From assembly GCF_019857225.1 (NCBI RefSeq), contig NZ_JAFJSY010000018.1, positions 108,045 to 172,044 on the forward strand: DNA of 64,000 bases, written 5' to 3'. The notes under the pieces are model-generated. The model searched no databases. It was given only the letters and a program-made list of their open reading frames with translations, and was not told the origin of the DNA. The translations under genes and the position numbers were made by a program. Shown here one piece after another: positions 1-9,772 of this stretch (position 1 is its first letter; each line of letters starts with the position of its first letter). The stretch comes from Streptomyces plumbidurans (lineage in GTDB: Bacteria; Actinomycetota; Actinomycetes; Streptomycetales; Streptomycetaceae).

Positions 1-43
1 CGCGTCTGGCTGGACGGGGGCCCTTGCCTACTGGGTCACTCGG

Positions 44-304
44 TCACTCGTCGACGAACAGCTCCGCCGCGTCAGCCGCATGCACGGCCCGCTGCGCCCA
101 CTCCTCCAACTTGTCCAGGTCGGTGCAGGCCTCCACCCGCTCGCGAACGTCATCGGGCACAGGGATGCTGCGCCACTCCAGAATGCGCAGAATCATTTCG
201 CCCTTGGCCTGAGCCCGCCCCTGCTCCCGCCCCTCCTCACGCACCTGCTCAGCCAGAGGATGCCGCCAGAAGTACTGCATCGCCGTCATCAGGGCCCTCC
301 ACAT
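44..304 (-). pseudogene. C-terminal fragment of an Rpn/transposase-like (PD-(D/E)XK family) protein
   Basis: About 86 codons resembling the C-terminal tail of Streptomyces proteins of the recombination-promoting nuclease/putative transposase type: a YFWRHPLAEQVREEG stretch, a charged Glu/Arg/Gly helix, then ILEWRSIPVPDDVRERVEAC and a final short helix. The family normally has a nuclease domain of about 200 residues ahead of this tail, and nothing like it is present here. The ATG at 304 has no ribosome binding site. The upstream in-frame sequence is antisense to a neighbouring fragment, so this is read as a 5'-truncated relic. A short expressed protein cannot be excluded. Confidence 0.55.
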
Positions 305-342
305 GTGCTTGACCTGGGCACGCCCAGGCATGGGCCAACGAG

Positions 343-560
343 CTACGCGACGGCCAGGTCGCACCAGATGTACTTGCCCCGGTCGCCGAACCGCGCCGAC
401 GGCTGCCAGCCCCAGTGGTCGGCGCAGGCCATGACGAGGCCCAGGCCTCGTCCCTCCTCCAGCTCGTCCACCCGCTCCAGCGGTCGCGGCGGTTCCGGTG
501 GTTCCGGGTCGGTGTCCCAGGCCCCGATCCAGATCACCCATCGCGTTCGTGGCCCCGGCG
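343..560 (-). pseudogene. 3' half of an RsbW-like ATP-binding (HATPase_c) regulator
   Basis: The frame reads WDTDPEPPEPP, then EEGRGLGLVMACADHWGW and a C-terminal Trp/Cys strand. These are the G2-box and end of the small anti-sigma-like ATPases common in Streptomyces. The N-terminal half with the conserved Asn (N-box) and the SELVTNA motif is missing: upstream of about position 560 the frame enters sequence belonging to the DUF5753 fragment on the other strand. In Streptomyces these ATPases usually lie divergent to a DUF5753 regulator and a DUF397 gene, which is the arrangement left here with its middle deleted. Confidence 0.6.
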
Positions 561-564
561 AATC

Positions 565-756
565 CCTCCGATGTACGTGGGCGGTGCCGTACCCAAGCTC
601 GACACAGCCGTGCGCGACGCACCGCAGGGCGCGGCGTTCATCGACTCGGAGGCCCAACTCGGCGCTTTCCGCACGCTCTTTCGTAAAGTGGAGGCTGCGT
701 CACTCGATCCCGAGCGGTCGCGTGACTTCATCCACACGCTGGTGAACGAACTGTGA
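565..756 (+). pseudogene. 3' end of a DUF5753 (Scr1-type) XRE regulator
   Basis: From the ATG at 571 the frame reads VPKLDTAVRDAPQGAAFID, then EAQLGAFRTLF and LDPERSRDFIHTLVNEL. This is the C-terminal end of DUF5753 regulators, which normally carry an N-terminal XRE helix-turn-helix and total about 280 residues. Only about 60 residues remain. It ends at a TGA that sits next to the DUF397 gene, the usual partner. The helix-turn-helix and most of the DUF5753 domain are absent, so it cannot act as a DNA-binding regulator. Confidence 0.6.
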
Positions 757-764
757 GGTGCGCC

Positions 765-965
765 GTGACCACCCTCGACAACTGGCGGAAGTCGTCCTAC
801 TCGGGCAGCGGCGACGGCAACAACTGCCTGGAGATAGCCGCGCGCCCGGCTCACATATCCATCCGCGACTCCAAGGCCCCGGCCCAAGGCACCCTCACCT
901 TCCCCGCCGAAGCCTTCGCATCCTTCCTCAACTCCCTGAAGTCACCGACCTCCGAGAACCCCTAA
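765..965 (+). CDS. DUF397 domain protein
   Basis: A 66-residue DUF397 protein with the family hallmarks NWRKSSYSGSGDGNNCLEIA, an IRDSKAP strand and a C-terminal FPAEAFASFL helix. DUF397 proteins are small partners of XRE/DUF5753 regulators in actinobacteria. The GTG at 765 is preferred because a GAGGTG element lies just upstream and the protein then starts VTTLDNW, as family members do. A GTG at 753 overlapping the preceding stop codon is the alternative. Its regulator is reduced to a fragment, so this copy is probably orphaned. Its stop codon overlaps the convergent stop of the ABC ATPase gene that follows. Confidence 0.8.
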   Translation: MTTLDNWRKSSYSGSGDGNNCLEIAARPAHISIRDSKAPAQGTLTFPAEAFASFLNSLKSPTSENP

Positions 966-2089
966 CCCTCGTCGACAACATCCTCCTCCAGCGCCGCCAA
1001 CGCCGGATCCAGCACGATGTCCTCCTCCCGCGCCTCCGTCGACGGCTCCTCCGGGAAGTGGCATGCCGTCAGGTGCCCCTCGTGGTTCCCGGACAACTGC
1101 ACCAGCGGAGGCTCCTCCGTCGCGCACTTGTCCTGCGCCTTCCAGCAGCGCGTGCGGAAGCGGCAGCCGGAGGGTGGGGCGATGGGGGACGGGACGTCGC
1201 CGGCGAGGCGGATGCGTTCGCGGGGGCCCGCGTCCTCGGCCTCGGAGAGGTTGACCTCGGGGACGGCGGACAGCAGGGCGTGGGTGTAGGGGTGGCGGGG
1301 GCGGGCGTAGATGGACGCCCGGTCGCCGACCTCGATGATCTTGCCGAGGTACATGACCGCCACGCGGTGCGAGAAGTGGCGTACCACCGCCAGGTCGTGG
1401 GCGATGAACAGGAACGCGATGCCCAGTTCCCTCTGGACCTCCTGCAGGAGGTTCACGACCTGCGCCTGGATCGACACGTCCAGGGCCGAGACCGGCTCGT
1501 CGGCCACGATCAGCTTGGGCTCCAGGGCCAACGCCCTTGCCACACCGATACGTTGACGCTGGCCACCGGAGAACTCGTGCGGGAAGCGGTTGTAGTGCTC
1601 GGGGTTGAGGCCGACGATTTCCAGCAGCTCCCGTACGCGCTTCTCGCGGCCCCCCTCCGGATTGATCCCGTTGATCTCCATCGGGCCCGAGATGATCTTG
1701 CCGACCGTCTGCCGCGGATTCAGCGACGAGTACGGGTCCTGGAAGATCATCTGGATCTCGGAGCGGATGGGCGCGAGATCCTTGCGGCCTGCGTGAGTGA
1801 TGTCCTGGCCGCGGTACGAGATCTTGCCCGCCGTCGGCTCCAGGAGGCGGGTGATCAGCCGGCCCGTGGTCGACTTGCCACAGCCCGACTCGCCGACCAG
1901 GCCGAAGCTCTCCCCGACGTGCACCGTCAGGTCGATGCCGTCGACCGCCTGAACGGCGCCGATCGTACGCCGGATCGGGAAACCGCCCTTGACCGGGAAG
2001 TGCTTGGTGAGCCCGCTGACTTCGAGCAGCGGCTCCCCCGCGGGGACGTCCGTGTCCCTGGGGGCGGGGAGGACGAGGTCCTCTGTCAT
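962..2089 (-). CDS. bldKE: Oligopeptide ABC transporter ATPase (BldKE/OppF type)
   Basis: A 375-residue ATPase of the OppF/DppF class. Walker A GESGCGKST is at about residues 66-74, the signature FSGGQRQ at 173-179 and Walker B LIVADEP at 193-199. The oligopeptide-transporter C-terminal extension has a Cys-rich segment (GCRFRTRCWKAQDKC). It energises peptide import with the preceding ATPase at the inner face of the membrane. The ATG at 2089 lies 11 bp after the upstream ATPase gene and has an AGGAGGAGA ribosome binding site. It is the last gene of the five-gene operon. The bldK symbol rests on gene order and on the neighbouring typA and sdh genes; the family call is certain. Confidence 0.85.
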   Translation of the reverse strand: MTEDLVLPAPRDTDVPAGEPLLEVSGLTKHFPVKGGFPIRRTIGAVQAVDGIDLTVHVGESFGLVGESGCGKSTTGRLITRLLEPTAGKISYRGQDITHAGRKDLAPIRSEIQMIFQDPYSSLNPRQTVGKIISGPMEINGINPEGGREKRVRELLEIVGLNPEHYNRFPHEFSGGQRQRIGVARALALEPKLIVADEPVSALDVSIQAQVVNLLQEVQRELGIAFLFIAHDLAVVRHFSHRVAVMYLGKIIEVGDRASIYARPRHPYTHALLSAVPEVNLSEAEDAGPRERIRLAGDVPSPIAPPSGCRFRTRCWKAQDKCATEEPPLVQLSGNHEGHLTACHFPEEPSTEAREEDIVLDPALAALEEDVVDEG

Positions 2090-2100
2090 TGGGTCTCCTC

Positions 2101-3162
2101 CTAGCCCAGCCGGGGCCTGATCTCTTCCACGAAAATGGTGTGCTTCTGCTCCGCGGTGAGATGGCACGCGGACGCGCGGTCCGGGGCCAGCAGCGGGCGT
2201 TCGGTGACACAGCGGTTGCCGTCGACCCGGTCCTGGAAGGTGCAGCGCGGGTGGAAACGGCAGCCCGAGGGCGGGTTGAGCAGCGAGGGCGGCGTGCCCG
2301 GGATGGGTGCGAGGGGCGCGGAGAGGTCCGAGTCCAGCCGCGGCATGGAGTTCAACAGGCCCCAGGTGTACGGGTGTTGAGGCGACCGCAGCACCTCCGC
2401 CGTCGTACCCCGCTCCACCGCCCCGCCCGCATACATGACCATGATGTCGTCGGCCATGTCGGCGATGACCCCGAGGTCGTGCGTGATGAAGATGATCGCC
2501 GAGCCGAACTCCTGCTGCAGGTCCTTGAGCAGGTCGAGGATCTGCGCCTGCACCGTTACGTCCAGGGCCGTCGTCGGTTCGTCGGCGATCAGCAGGTCGG
2601 GGTCGCAGACCAGCGCCATGGCGATCATCGCGCGCTGGCGCATGCCGCCGGAGAACTGGTGCGGATAGTCGCTCGCCCGCTCCTTGGGGTTGGGGATGCC
2701 GACCTTGCCGAGCATCTCCACCGCCCGGGCCCAGGCGGCCTTCTTGGAGGCGCCGGTGTGCTTCATGAAGGGTTCGGCGATCTGCCGACCCACCGTGTAG
2801 TACGGCGACAGGGCGGTCAGCGGGTCCTGGAAGATCATCGCGACCTTGTTGCCGCGCAGCCGCTCCAGCTGCGACTCCCGGGCCGTCGTCAACTCCTGGC
2901 CCTCCAGGAGGATTTCGCCCTCGACGGTGGTGAACTGCGGGTTGTGCAGACCGAGGATGGTCAGATTGGTGACGGACTTGCCCGAACCCGACTCGCCCAC
3001 GATGCCGAGCGTCCTGCCGCGCTCCAGGTCGAAGGAGAGCCCGTCGACGGCCTTCACCACGCCGTCTTCGGTCTTGAAGCTGACATGCAGGTCCCGCACC
3101 GAGAGGAAGGCACCCGCGTCGGCCGGTACGGGAGCCCCTGCTTCCTTGGTCACAGTGGTCAC
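2101..3162 (-). CDS. bldKD: Oligopeptide ABC transporter ATPase (BldKD/OppD type)
   Basis: A 353-residue ATPase with Walker A GESGSGKSV at 56-64, signature FSGGMRQ at 170-176 and Walker B LIADEP at about 191-196. The C-terminal domain is rich in conserved cysteines (GCRFHPRCTFQDR and two later Cys); in mycobacterial OppD this region is reported to hold an iron-sulfur cluster. It pairs with the next ATPase to drive the two permeases. The start codon lies 21 bp after the upstream permease stop, so translation is probably coupled along the operon. The developmental role (import of a peptide signal for aerial growth) is inferred from the bldK-like gene order. Confidence 0.85.
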   Translation of the reverse strand: MTTVTKEAGAPVPADAGAFLSVRDLHVSFKTEDGVVKAVDGLSFDLERGRTLGIVGESGSGKSVTNLTILGLHNPQFTTVEGEILLEGQELTTARESQLERLRGNKVAMIFQDPLTALSPYYTVGRQIAEPFMKHTGASKKAAWARAVEMLGKVGIPNPKERASDYPHQFSGGMRQRAMIAMALVCDPDLLIADEPTTALDVTVQAQILDLLKDLQQEFGSAIIFITHDLGVIADMADDIMVMYAGGAVERGTTAEVLRSPQHPYTWGLLNSMPRLDSDLSAPLAPIPGTPPSLLNPPSGCRFHPRCTFQDRVDGNRCVTERPLLAPDRASACHLTAEQKHTIFVEEIRPRLG

Positions 3163-3183
3163 GACAGTCTCCTCATACCCGGC

Positions 3184-4164
3184 CTAGGCGAGCCGCACGC
3201 GCGGGTCGATGAAGGCGTACGCGGCGTCTACGACGATGTTGCAGAGCAGGATCATGGTGGCGGAGAACAGCATCACGCCCAGCAGCAGCGGCAGATCGCT
3301 GAAGGACACCGCGTCCACCGCGAGCCGGCCGAGCCCCGGCAGGCCGAAGGTGTACTCGGTGATGATGGCGCCGCCCAGCAGCGAGCCCAGGTCGATGCCG
3401 AAGATGGTGATGATGGGGATGAGCGAGCCGCGCCAGGCGTAGCGGAAGAAGACGTAGCGGCTGGACATGCCCTTCGCGCGGGCGGTGCGCACATGCTCTT
3501 CCTGGAGCTGTTCGATCATCGACGAGCGCGACATACGGGTGTACTGCGAGGCGAAGATCGTGGACAGCACCACCCAGGGGACGATCAGCCCCGTGAACCA
3601 GCCGACAGGGTCGTTGGAGATGGGGTTGTACGCCGGTTTGTCGAAGATGTGGGTCTGGTAGACGAGGATCGCCAGGGCGAGCGGGCCGAGGAAGTAGATC
3701 TGCATCGAGCTGATCACCATCGCCCCGGCCGTGAAGGTCTTGTCGACCAGGGTGCCGCGCTTCCAGGCGGCGATCAGGCCGGTGCCGAGGCCCAGGATCA
3801 GGAAGCAGACGGCGCCGCCCAGGGTGAGCGAGAGGGTGGTGGGCAGCCGGTCCATCAACGTGGCCCAGACCTGCTCGTTGGTGTGGTACGAGTACCCGAA
3901 GCAGGGTGCGGGACACGGCCCCTGGGCGAAGTCGTTGCTGCCAAGGACGAGGTTGTGCAGGAAGATCCAATACTGCTCGGGGATCGACTTGTCGAGTCCG
4001 AGCACATGGTGGATGTTCGCGATGTTGGCCGGCGTGCATCCCTTGCCGCACATCAGGAGCGCCGGGTCCCGCGGCATGCCGAAGAACAGCAGGAACGCGA
4101 CGATACTCAGCAGGATGAGGATGACGAGGGCGCCGAGCGACCGGCGGACGAGGAAGCGCAGCAT
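3184..4164 (-). CDS. bldKC: Oligopeptide ABC permease (BldKC/DppB type)
   Basis: A 326-residue DppB/OppB-type permease. Its N-terminal segment LVILILLSIVAFLLFFG is membrane-spanning. A long extracellular loop contains two close cysteines (MCGKGC) and HHVLGL, and the binding-protein-dependent transport domain follows. The ATPase-coupling EAA loop is visible as ARAKGMSSRYVFFRYAWRG. With the partner permease it forms the channel that accepts peptides from the lipoprotein. It sits between the binding protein and the ATPase genes, about 95 bp after the former. The short gap contains no evident promoter. Confidence 0.85.
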   Translation of the reverse strand: MLRFLVRRSLGALVILILLSIVAFLLFFGMPRDPALLMCGKGCTPANIANIHHVLGLDKSIPEQYWIFLHNLVLGSNDFAQGPCPAPCFGYSYHTNEQVWATLMDRLPTTLSLTLGGAVCFLILGLGTGLIAAWKRGTLVDKTFTAGAMVISSMQIYFLGPLALAILVYQTHIFDKPAYNPISNDPVGWFTGLIVPWVVLSTIFASQYTRMSRSSMIEQLQEEHVRTARAKGMSSRYVFFRYAWRGSLIPIITIFGIDLGSLLGGAIITEYTFGLPGLGRLAVDAVSFSDLPLLLGVMLFSATMILLCNIVVDAAYAFIDPRVRLA

Positions 4165-4259
4165 GGCAGTGGCAGCTCTCAGGCGTCAGCGGACCGGGAG
4201 GTGCCCGGCGCGCGCCGCACGAGGCGGGACGGCGCGCCGGACACCGGGTCGGGCGGGGG

Positions 4260-6071
4260 TTACTTGATGTACACGCGACGCGGGTCGATACCGGCGAGGA
4301 TGTCGTCGTAGGCCAGGCCGCCGATCTTGGAACCGGCGATCTGGACCTGCTTGAAGTAGCCGGTCGGGACGATGCTGATGATGTCCTTCACGATGTGCTT
4401 GTCGAGCTTCTCCCACTCCTTCGCGGCCTTGACCGGGTCGGTGATCTTGTTGATGCGGTCGATCTCGCTGTTCACCTTGGGGTCGTTGAGCTGCGAGTAG
4501 TTCGAGGCACCGTCGGCGATCTGCCGGCCGTCGAAGCTCGGCGGGATCACGGTGGAGGCGGAGGGCCAGTCGGCGCCCCAGTTGCTGTTGAAGATGTCGT
4601 AGTTGTTCTTGATCTTGCTGACCTGGTCGTAGTACGACTCGGCGGGAATCTCCTGGCGCTGGACGTCGAAGCCCGCGCGCTTGAGTCCGGCCGCCATGGC
4701 GGTCGAGTAGGCCTGGCCCTCCTGGGAGTTGATGTAGCCGAAGGTCAGCTTCATGCCGACCTTTCCGGCCTCCTTGAGGAGCTTCTTGGCCTTGGCCGGG
4801 TCACCCGCGGGCTTCTCCTTCTTGCCCCACGGGTCGAAGCTCGGGTCGTAGCCGCTGACGGTCGGGCTGATGATGCCGCCCGGGATGTCCATCGCGTCGG
4901 AGCCGCCGTAGGCGCGCTGGAACGGCGAGACGGGCAGGGCGTACGCGATGGCCTCGCGGACCTTCTTGTCCTGCATCGCCGGGTGGCTCAGGTTGATGTT
5001 CATCTGGCCCACGAACGGCTGGTAGCCCTTGACCGTACGGGACTTCATCTTCGGGTCGCTGAGCACCTTGGAGAGGTTGCCCGCGTCGACCGAGTTCTGG
5101 AAGCTGACCGAGGTCTGGTCACTGCTGCCGTTGGCGAGCAGCGCCTTGGTGGAGTCCTCGAACTGCTGGTTGAACGTGATGTTGAACTGGTCGACGTACT
5201 GGTGCCGCAGCGGGTCCGTCTTCGGGTCCCAGTTGGGGTTCTTGGTGAGCACCATCGACTTGCCGGACTTGAACGACTGGATCTTGTACGGGCCGCTCGT
5301 CACCGGCTTCTTGTCGTACTTCTCCTTGGTGTCGCCCTTCTGGGAGACCATCGCGTAGCCCACCATGCCGAGCGCGTAGGGCAGGTCGGGGTGCGCCGTC
5401 TTGAAGTGGAAGATGATGGTCTTGTCGTCGGGCGTCTCGAGGATGCTGTTGGGCAGGTGCTTGCCCTTGTAGGGGCCGTCCGGCAGCAGCTTGCGGTAGT
5501 CCGCGCCCGGCGTGTTCGCCAGCCACTGCTGCAGATAGGTCGGGCCGGTGTTGATGAAGGGCGCGAAGAGGCGCTCGACGGACTGCCGGACGTCCTTGGA
5601 CGTGATCGGCGACCCGTCCTCCCACTTGATGTTGTCCTTCAGCGTGTACTTCCAGGTCTTGCCGCCGTCGGTGGTGGTGCCGGCATCGGTGGCGAGGTCA
5701 CCGACGACCTCGTGCTGCTTGCCGTCGTTGCTGGTGGCTTTGAAGCCGGTGAGCCCTCTGTGGTAGAGCTGCGCTAGCTGGCTCTCGTTCGAGACGTAGA
5801 TCTGGCCCGGGTCCAGGTGCGCGATGCTGTCGCGCTGCGGCACGGAGATCGTGCCGCCGCTCTTGGCGCCCGGCACCGCGGGCGCCGGCCCCTGGGAGTC
5901 GGCGGCGTCACCGAACTTGATGGTCGCCTGCTGCCGCTGGGCGTTCTCCTTGTCCTCTTTCTTGTTGCCGCCGGTGTCGCTGCCGCCCTTGCTGCAACCG
6001 GTCAGCACGAGTGCGCCGGCCGCAAGCACGGAGAGTGCGGCGTATGCGTGGCGTCCGCCCTTACTCATCAC
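4260..6071 (-). CDS. bldKB: Oligopeptide-binding lipoprotein (BldKB-like, SBP family 5)
   Basis: A 603-residue solute-binding protein. The first 26 residues form a lipoprotein signal with lipobox LTGC (Cys26), followed by a Gly/Lys/Asp/Glu-rich linker and the SBP_bac_5 fold (for example WKYTLKDNIKWEDGSPITSKD and a YNLNP-like Tyr/Asp-rich core). It captures extracellular oligopeptides at the outer membrane face. Two adjacent ATG codons (6071 and 6068) could start it. It lies between two permease genes in the order of the S. coelicolor bldK locus, where bldKB is required for import of a developmental signal. Its length fits BldKB better than the usual binding proteins of about 540 residues. Confidence 0.85.
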   Translation of the reverse strand: MMSKGGRHAYAALSVLAAGALVLTGCSKGGSDTGGNKKEDKENAQRQQATIKFGDAADSQGPAPAVPGAKSGGTISVPQRDSIAHLDPGQIYVSNESQLAQLYHRGLTGFKATSNDGKQHEVVGDLATDAGTTTDGGKTWKYTLKDNIKWEDGSPITSKDVRQSVERLFAPFINTGPTYLQQWLANTPGADYRKLLPDGPYKGKHLPNSILETPDDKTIIFHFKTAHPDLPYALGMVGYAMVSQKGDTKEKYDKKPVTSGPYKIQSFKSGKSMVLTKNPNWDPKTDPLRHQYVDQFNITFNQQFEDSTKALLANGSSDQTSVSFQNSVDAGNLSKVLSDPKMKSRTVKGYQPFVGQMNINLSHPAMQDKKVREAIAYALPVSPFQRAYGGSDAMDIPGGIISPTVSGYDPSFDPWGKKEKPAGDPAKAKKLLKEAGKVGMKLTFGYINSQEGQAYSTAMAAGLKRAGFDVQRQEIPAESYYDQVSKIKNNYDIFNSNWGADWPSASTVIPPSFDGRQIADGASNYSQLNDPKVNSEIDRINKITDPVKAAKEWEKLDKHIVKDIISIVPTGYFKQVQIAGSKIGGLAYDDILAGIDPRRVYIK

Positions 6072-6150
6072 TCAGTTTCCACCCATCTGTGTGTCACCAG
6101 TGCGAAGGTGTGCCAGTCCGGTATCCGGGCGAGGACGCCCAATCCGTGGG

Positions 6151-7185
6151 TCAGCGCGCCGTCTTGGGGTCGAAGGCGTCCCTGACCGAGTCCCCGAGCA
6201 GGTTGAAGGCCACGATGAAGATGATCATCGAGATGCCCGGGAAGAACATGTAGGTGATGTCGTTCTGCATCACGAGTTCGGTCGACGCCTTGGAGAACAT
6301 CTGGCCCCAGTCCGGCGTCGGTTCGACGATGCCCACGCCGAGGAAGGACAGACCGGCCTCCGCCGTCACGAAGTTGGGCAGCATGTAGGTGCCCTGGACG
6401 AGGATCGGCGTGACCACGTTCGGCAGGATCTCGCGGCGGATGATCCGCCAGGGGGGTGCGCCGCTGACCCGGGCCGCCTCGATGAACTCCCGTTCCCGCA
6501 GGGCGAGTGTGGTGCCGCGCAGAATGCGTCCGAGGCTCATCCAGCCCAGGAACCACTGCACCATGATCAGCGCGACCACCCGGACGTAGACCGGTGTCTC
6601 GTCCTTCGGGCTGACGAACAGTGAGACCACGACCGGCATGCTGGCGATGAAGAACAGCTGCGCCGGGAAGGCCAGCAGGAAGTCGATGACCCGGCTGATG
6701 AAGTAGTCCGCCCTGCCGCCGAGATAACCGGCCGTCACACCGAGCAGGATGCCGGTGAGCACGGTCGCGACCGTGACGGCAAGGGAGATCATCAGCGAGG
6801 TGCGGATGCCGTAGAGGAGCTTGGTGAACACGTCGTAGCCGTTGCCCGGTTCGAGGCCGAACCAGAAGTCGCCGCTGATGCCGCCGTTGGGCTGCACCGG
6901 CACGCCGGCACTGTCGAAGAGGTCGGGACGCTCGTCGGCGTAGACGGTGTACGGGTTCTTGCCGTACAGCTTCGCGATCAGCGGGGCGGCCGCGGCGATC
7001 AGGAAGAAGAAGATCACGATGCAGGCCGAAATCACGCCGGTGCGGTCGCGCTTGAAGCGGATCCACATCAACTGGCCGGGGGACCGGCCCTGAAGCTCCT
7101 TGGCCTCGGGTGTCGTCGTCGGCTGGATCGCACCGTCGACGACGACCGAGGTGCCACCGTCCTCGACGTCGATAGGACTTGTCAC
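6151..7185 (-). CDS. bldKA: Oligopeptide ABC permease (BldKA/DppC type)
   Basis: A 344-residue DppC/OppC-type permease with the N-terminal OppC_N segment (LMWIRFKRDRTGVISACIV) and a first membrane helix. The transport domain carries the EAA loop EFIEAARVSGAPPWRIIRRE. It is the promoter-proximal gene of the minus-strand operon. It starts at a GTG with only a weak GGGCG upstream, preceded by a long non-coding leader. Role: one half of the heterodimeric channel for peptide uptake. Confidence 0.85.
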   Translation of the reverse strand: MTSPIDVEDGGTSVVVDGAIQPTTTPEAKELQGRSPGQLMWIRFKRDRTGVISACIVIFFFLIAAAAPLIAKLYGKNPYTVYADERPDLFDSAGVPVQPNGGISGDFWFGLEPGNGYDVFTKLLYGIRTSLMISLAVTVATVLTGILLGVTAGYLGGRADYFISRVIDFLLAFPAQLFFIASMPVVVSLFVSPKDETPVYVRVVALIMVQWFLGWMSLGRILRGTTLALREREFIEAARVSGAPPWRIIRREILPNVVTPILVQGTYMLPNFVTAEAGLSFLGVGIVEPTPDWGQMFSKASTELVMQNDITYMFFPGISMIIFIVAFNLLGDSVRDAFDPKTAR

Positions 7186-7675
7186 AGTTCGCCCATTTCA
7201 CAGGTGTGGATGTGAGAGGTTCCCGGTACTGCGCCGGCGCGCGAACTCCCTGAGAGACGCGCGTAGCCAAAGGACCTGATCACACAGCTGGAAGCGGCGA
7301 GCCGAACCACCTTGTCTTCACGGCACCGCGCATGGGGCTCCTCCTCATGACTCCACGTGTTCACCAACAGGTGGGGGCACATGTCCGGCCTCCGACACCC
7401 CTGACGGATGGTCAGACACCCCCTGGCGCTCGCGATTCGGCGCTGTCCCCACAGCGCTGGACCCCGTTGACCCGAGCTACGCGGCTAACTATCTGCCATG
7501 AGCAGGGGGCCGACCACCCGCTGTAAATCTCAATTCAGTCACAGCTGACGCGTAGATCTTCCAAAACTCGGACAAACTGTTCGGGAGGAGAAGGCCACGA
7601 AACGGACGTGTTACATGGCTATCGGGCGTACCGGTCCGCATTCCGGACGACAACGGCCCGAAAACGGGTTGCAAA
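7186..7675. other. Non-coding interval upstream of the bldK-like operon
   Basis: No gene is supported in about 490 bp. It must contain the minus-strand promoter of the peptide-transport operon. Visible elements are a perfect inverted repeat GCGCTGT-CCCC-ACAGCGC at 7440-7457, a small inverted repeat CTGAC-N5-GTCAG near 7400, and an AT-richer stretch at 7525-7580. No -10/-35 pair on the minus strand stands out enough to name. The repeats are candidate regulator sites for a developmentally controlled operon. Confidence 0.5.
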
Positions 7676-7712
7676 AAGCCCGGCCGCTCCCACACTTGGA
7701 GCGACCGGGCTT
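7676..7712 (-). terminator. Rho-independent terminator of typA
   Basis: Arms AAGCCCGG-c-CGCTCC and GGAGCG-a-CCGGGCTT pair over 14 of 15 positions around a 7-nt loop. Read on the minus strand, the hairpin lies 14 bp after the typA stop and is followed by a run of five T residues, the classic intrinsic form, which is uncommon in such a high-GC genome. Confidence 0.85.
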
Positions 7713-7726
7713 CAACCCGTTCGGGG

Positions 7727-9634
<1,908 letters not shown>

Positions 9635-9772
9635 AGTGCGGCGTACTCCCGGAGCTTGAGGAAGGCCTGTGCGTGCGTCCGTGTGACGCGGGCCCTGCCG
9701 GGCTTGACACGCCACGGCCTTACCCCATGGTACGTGGCTCCGGGCGGGGCGGCCTCCGCAGGGCCGCCCGGC

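Noticed and set aside
7467..7495. TTGACC-N17-TATCTG on the plus strand
   Set aside because: Resembles a promoter, but no plus-strand gene follows and the -10 lacks the final T. Without transcript data it is not supported as an RNA gene.
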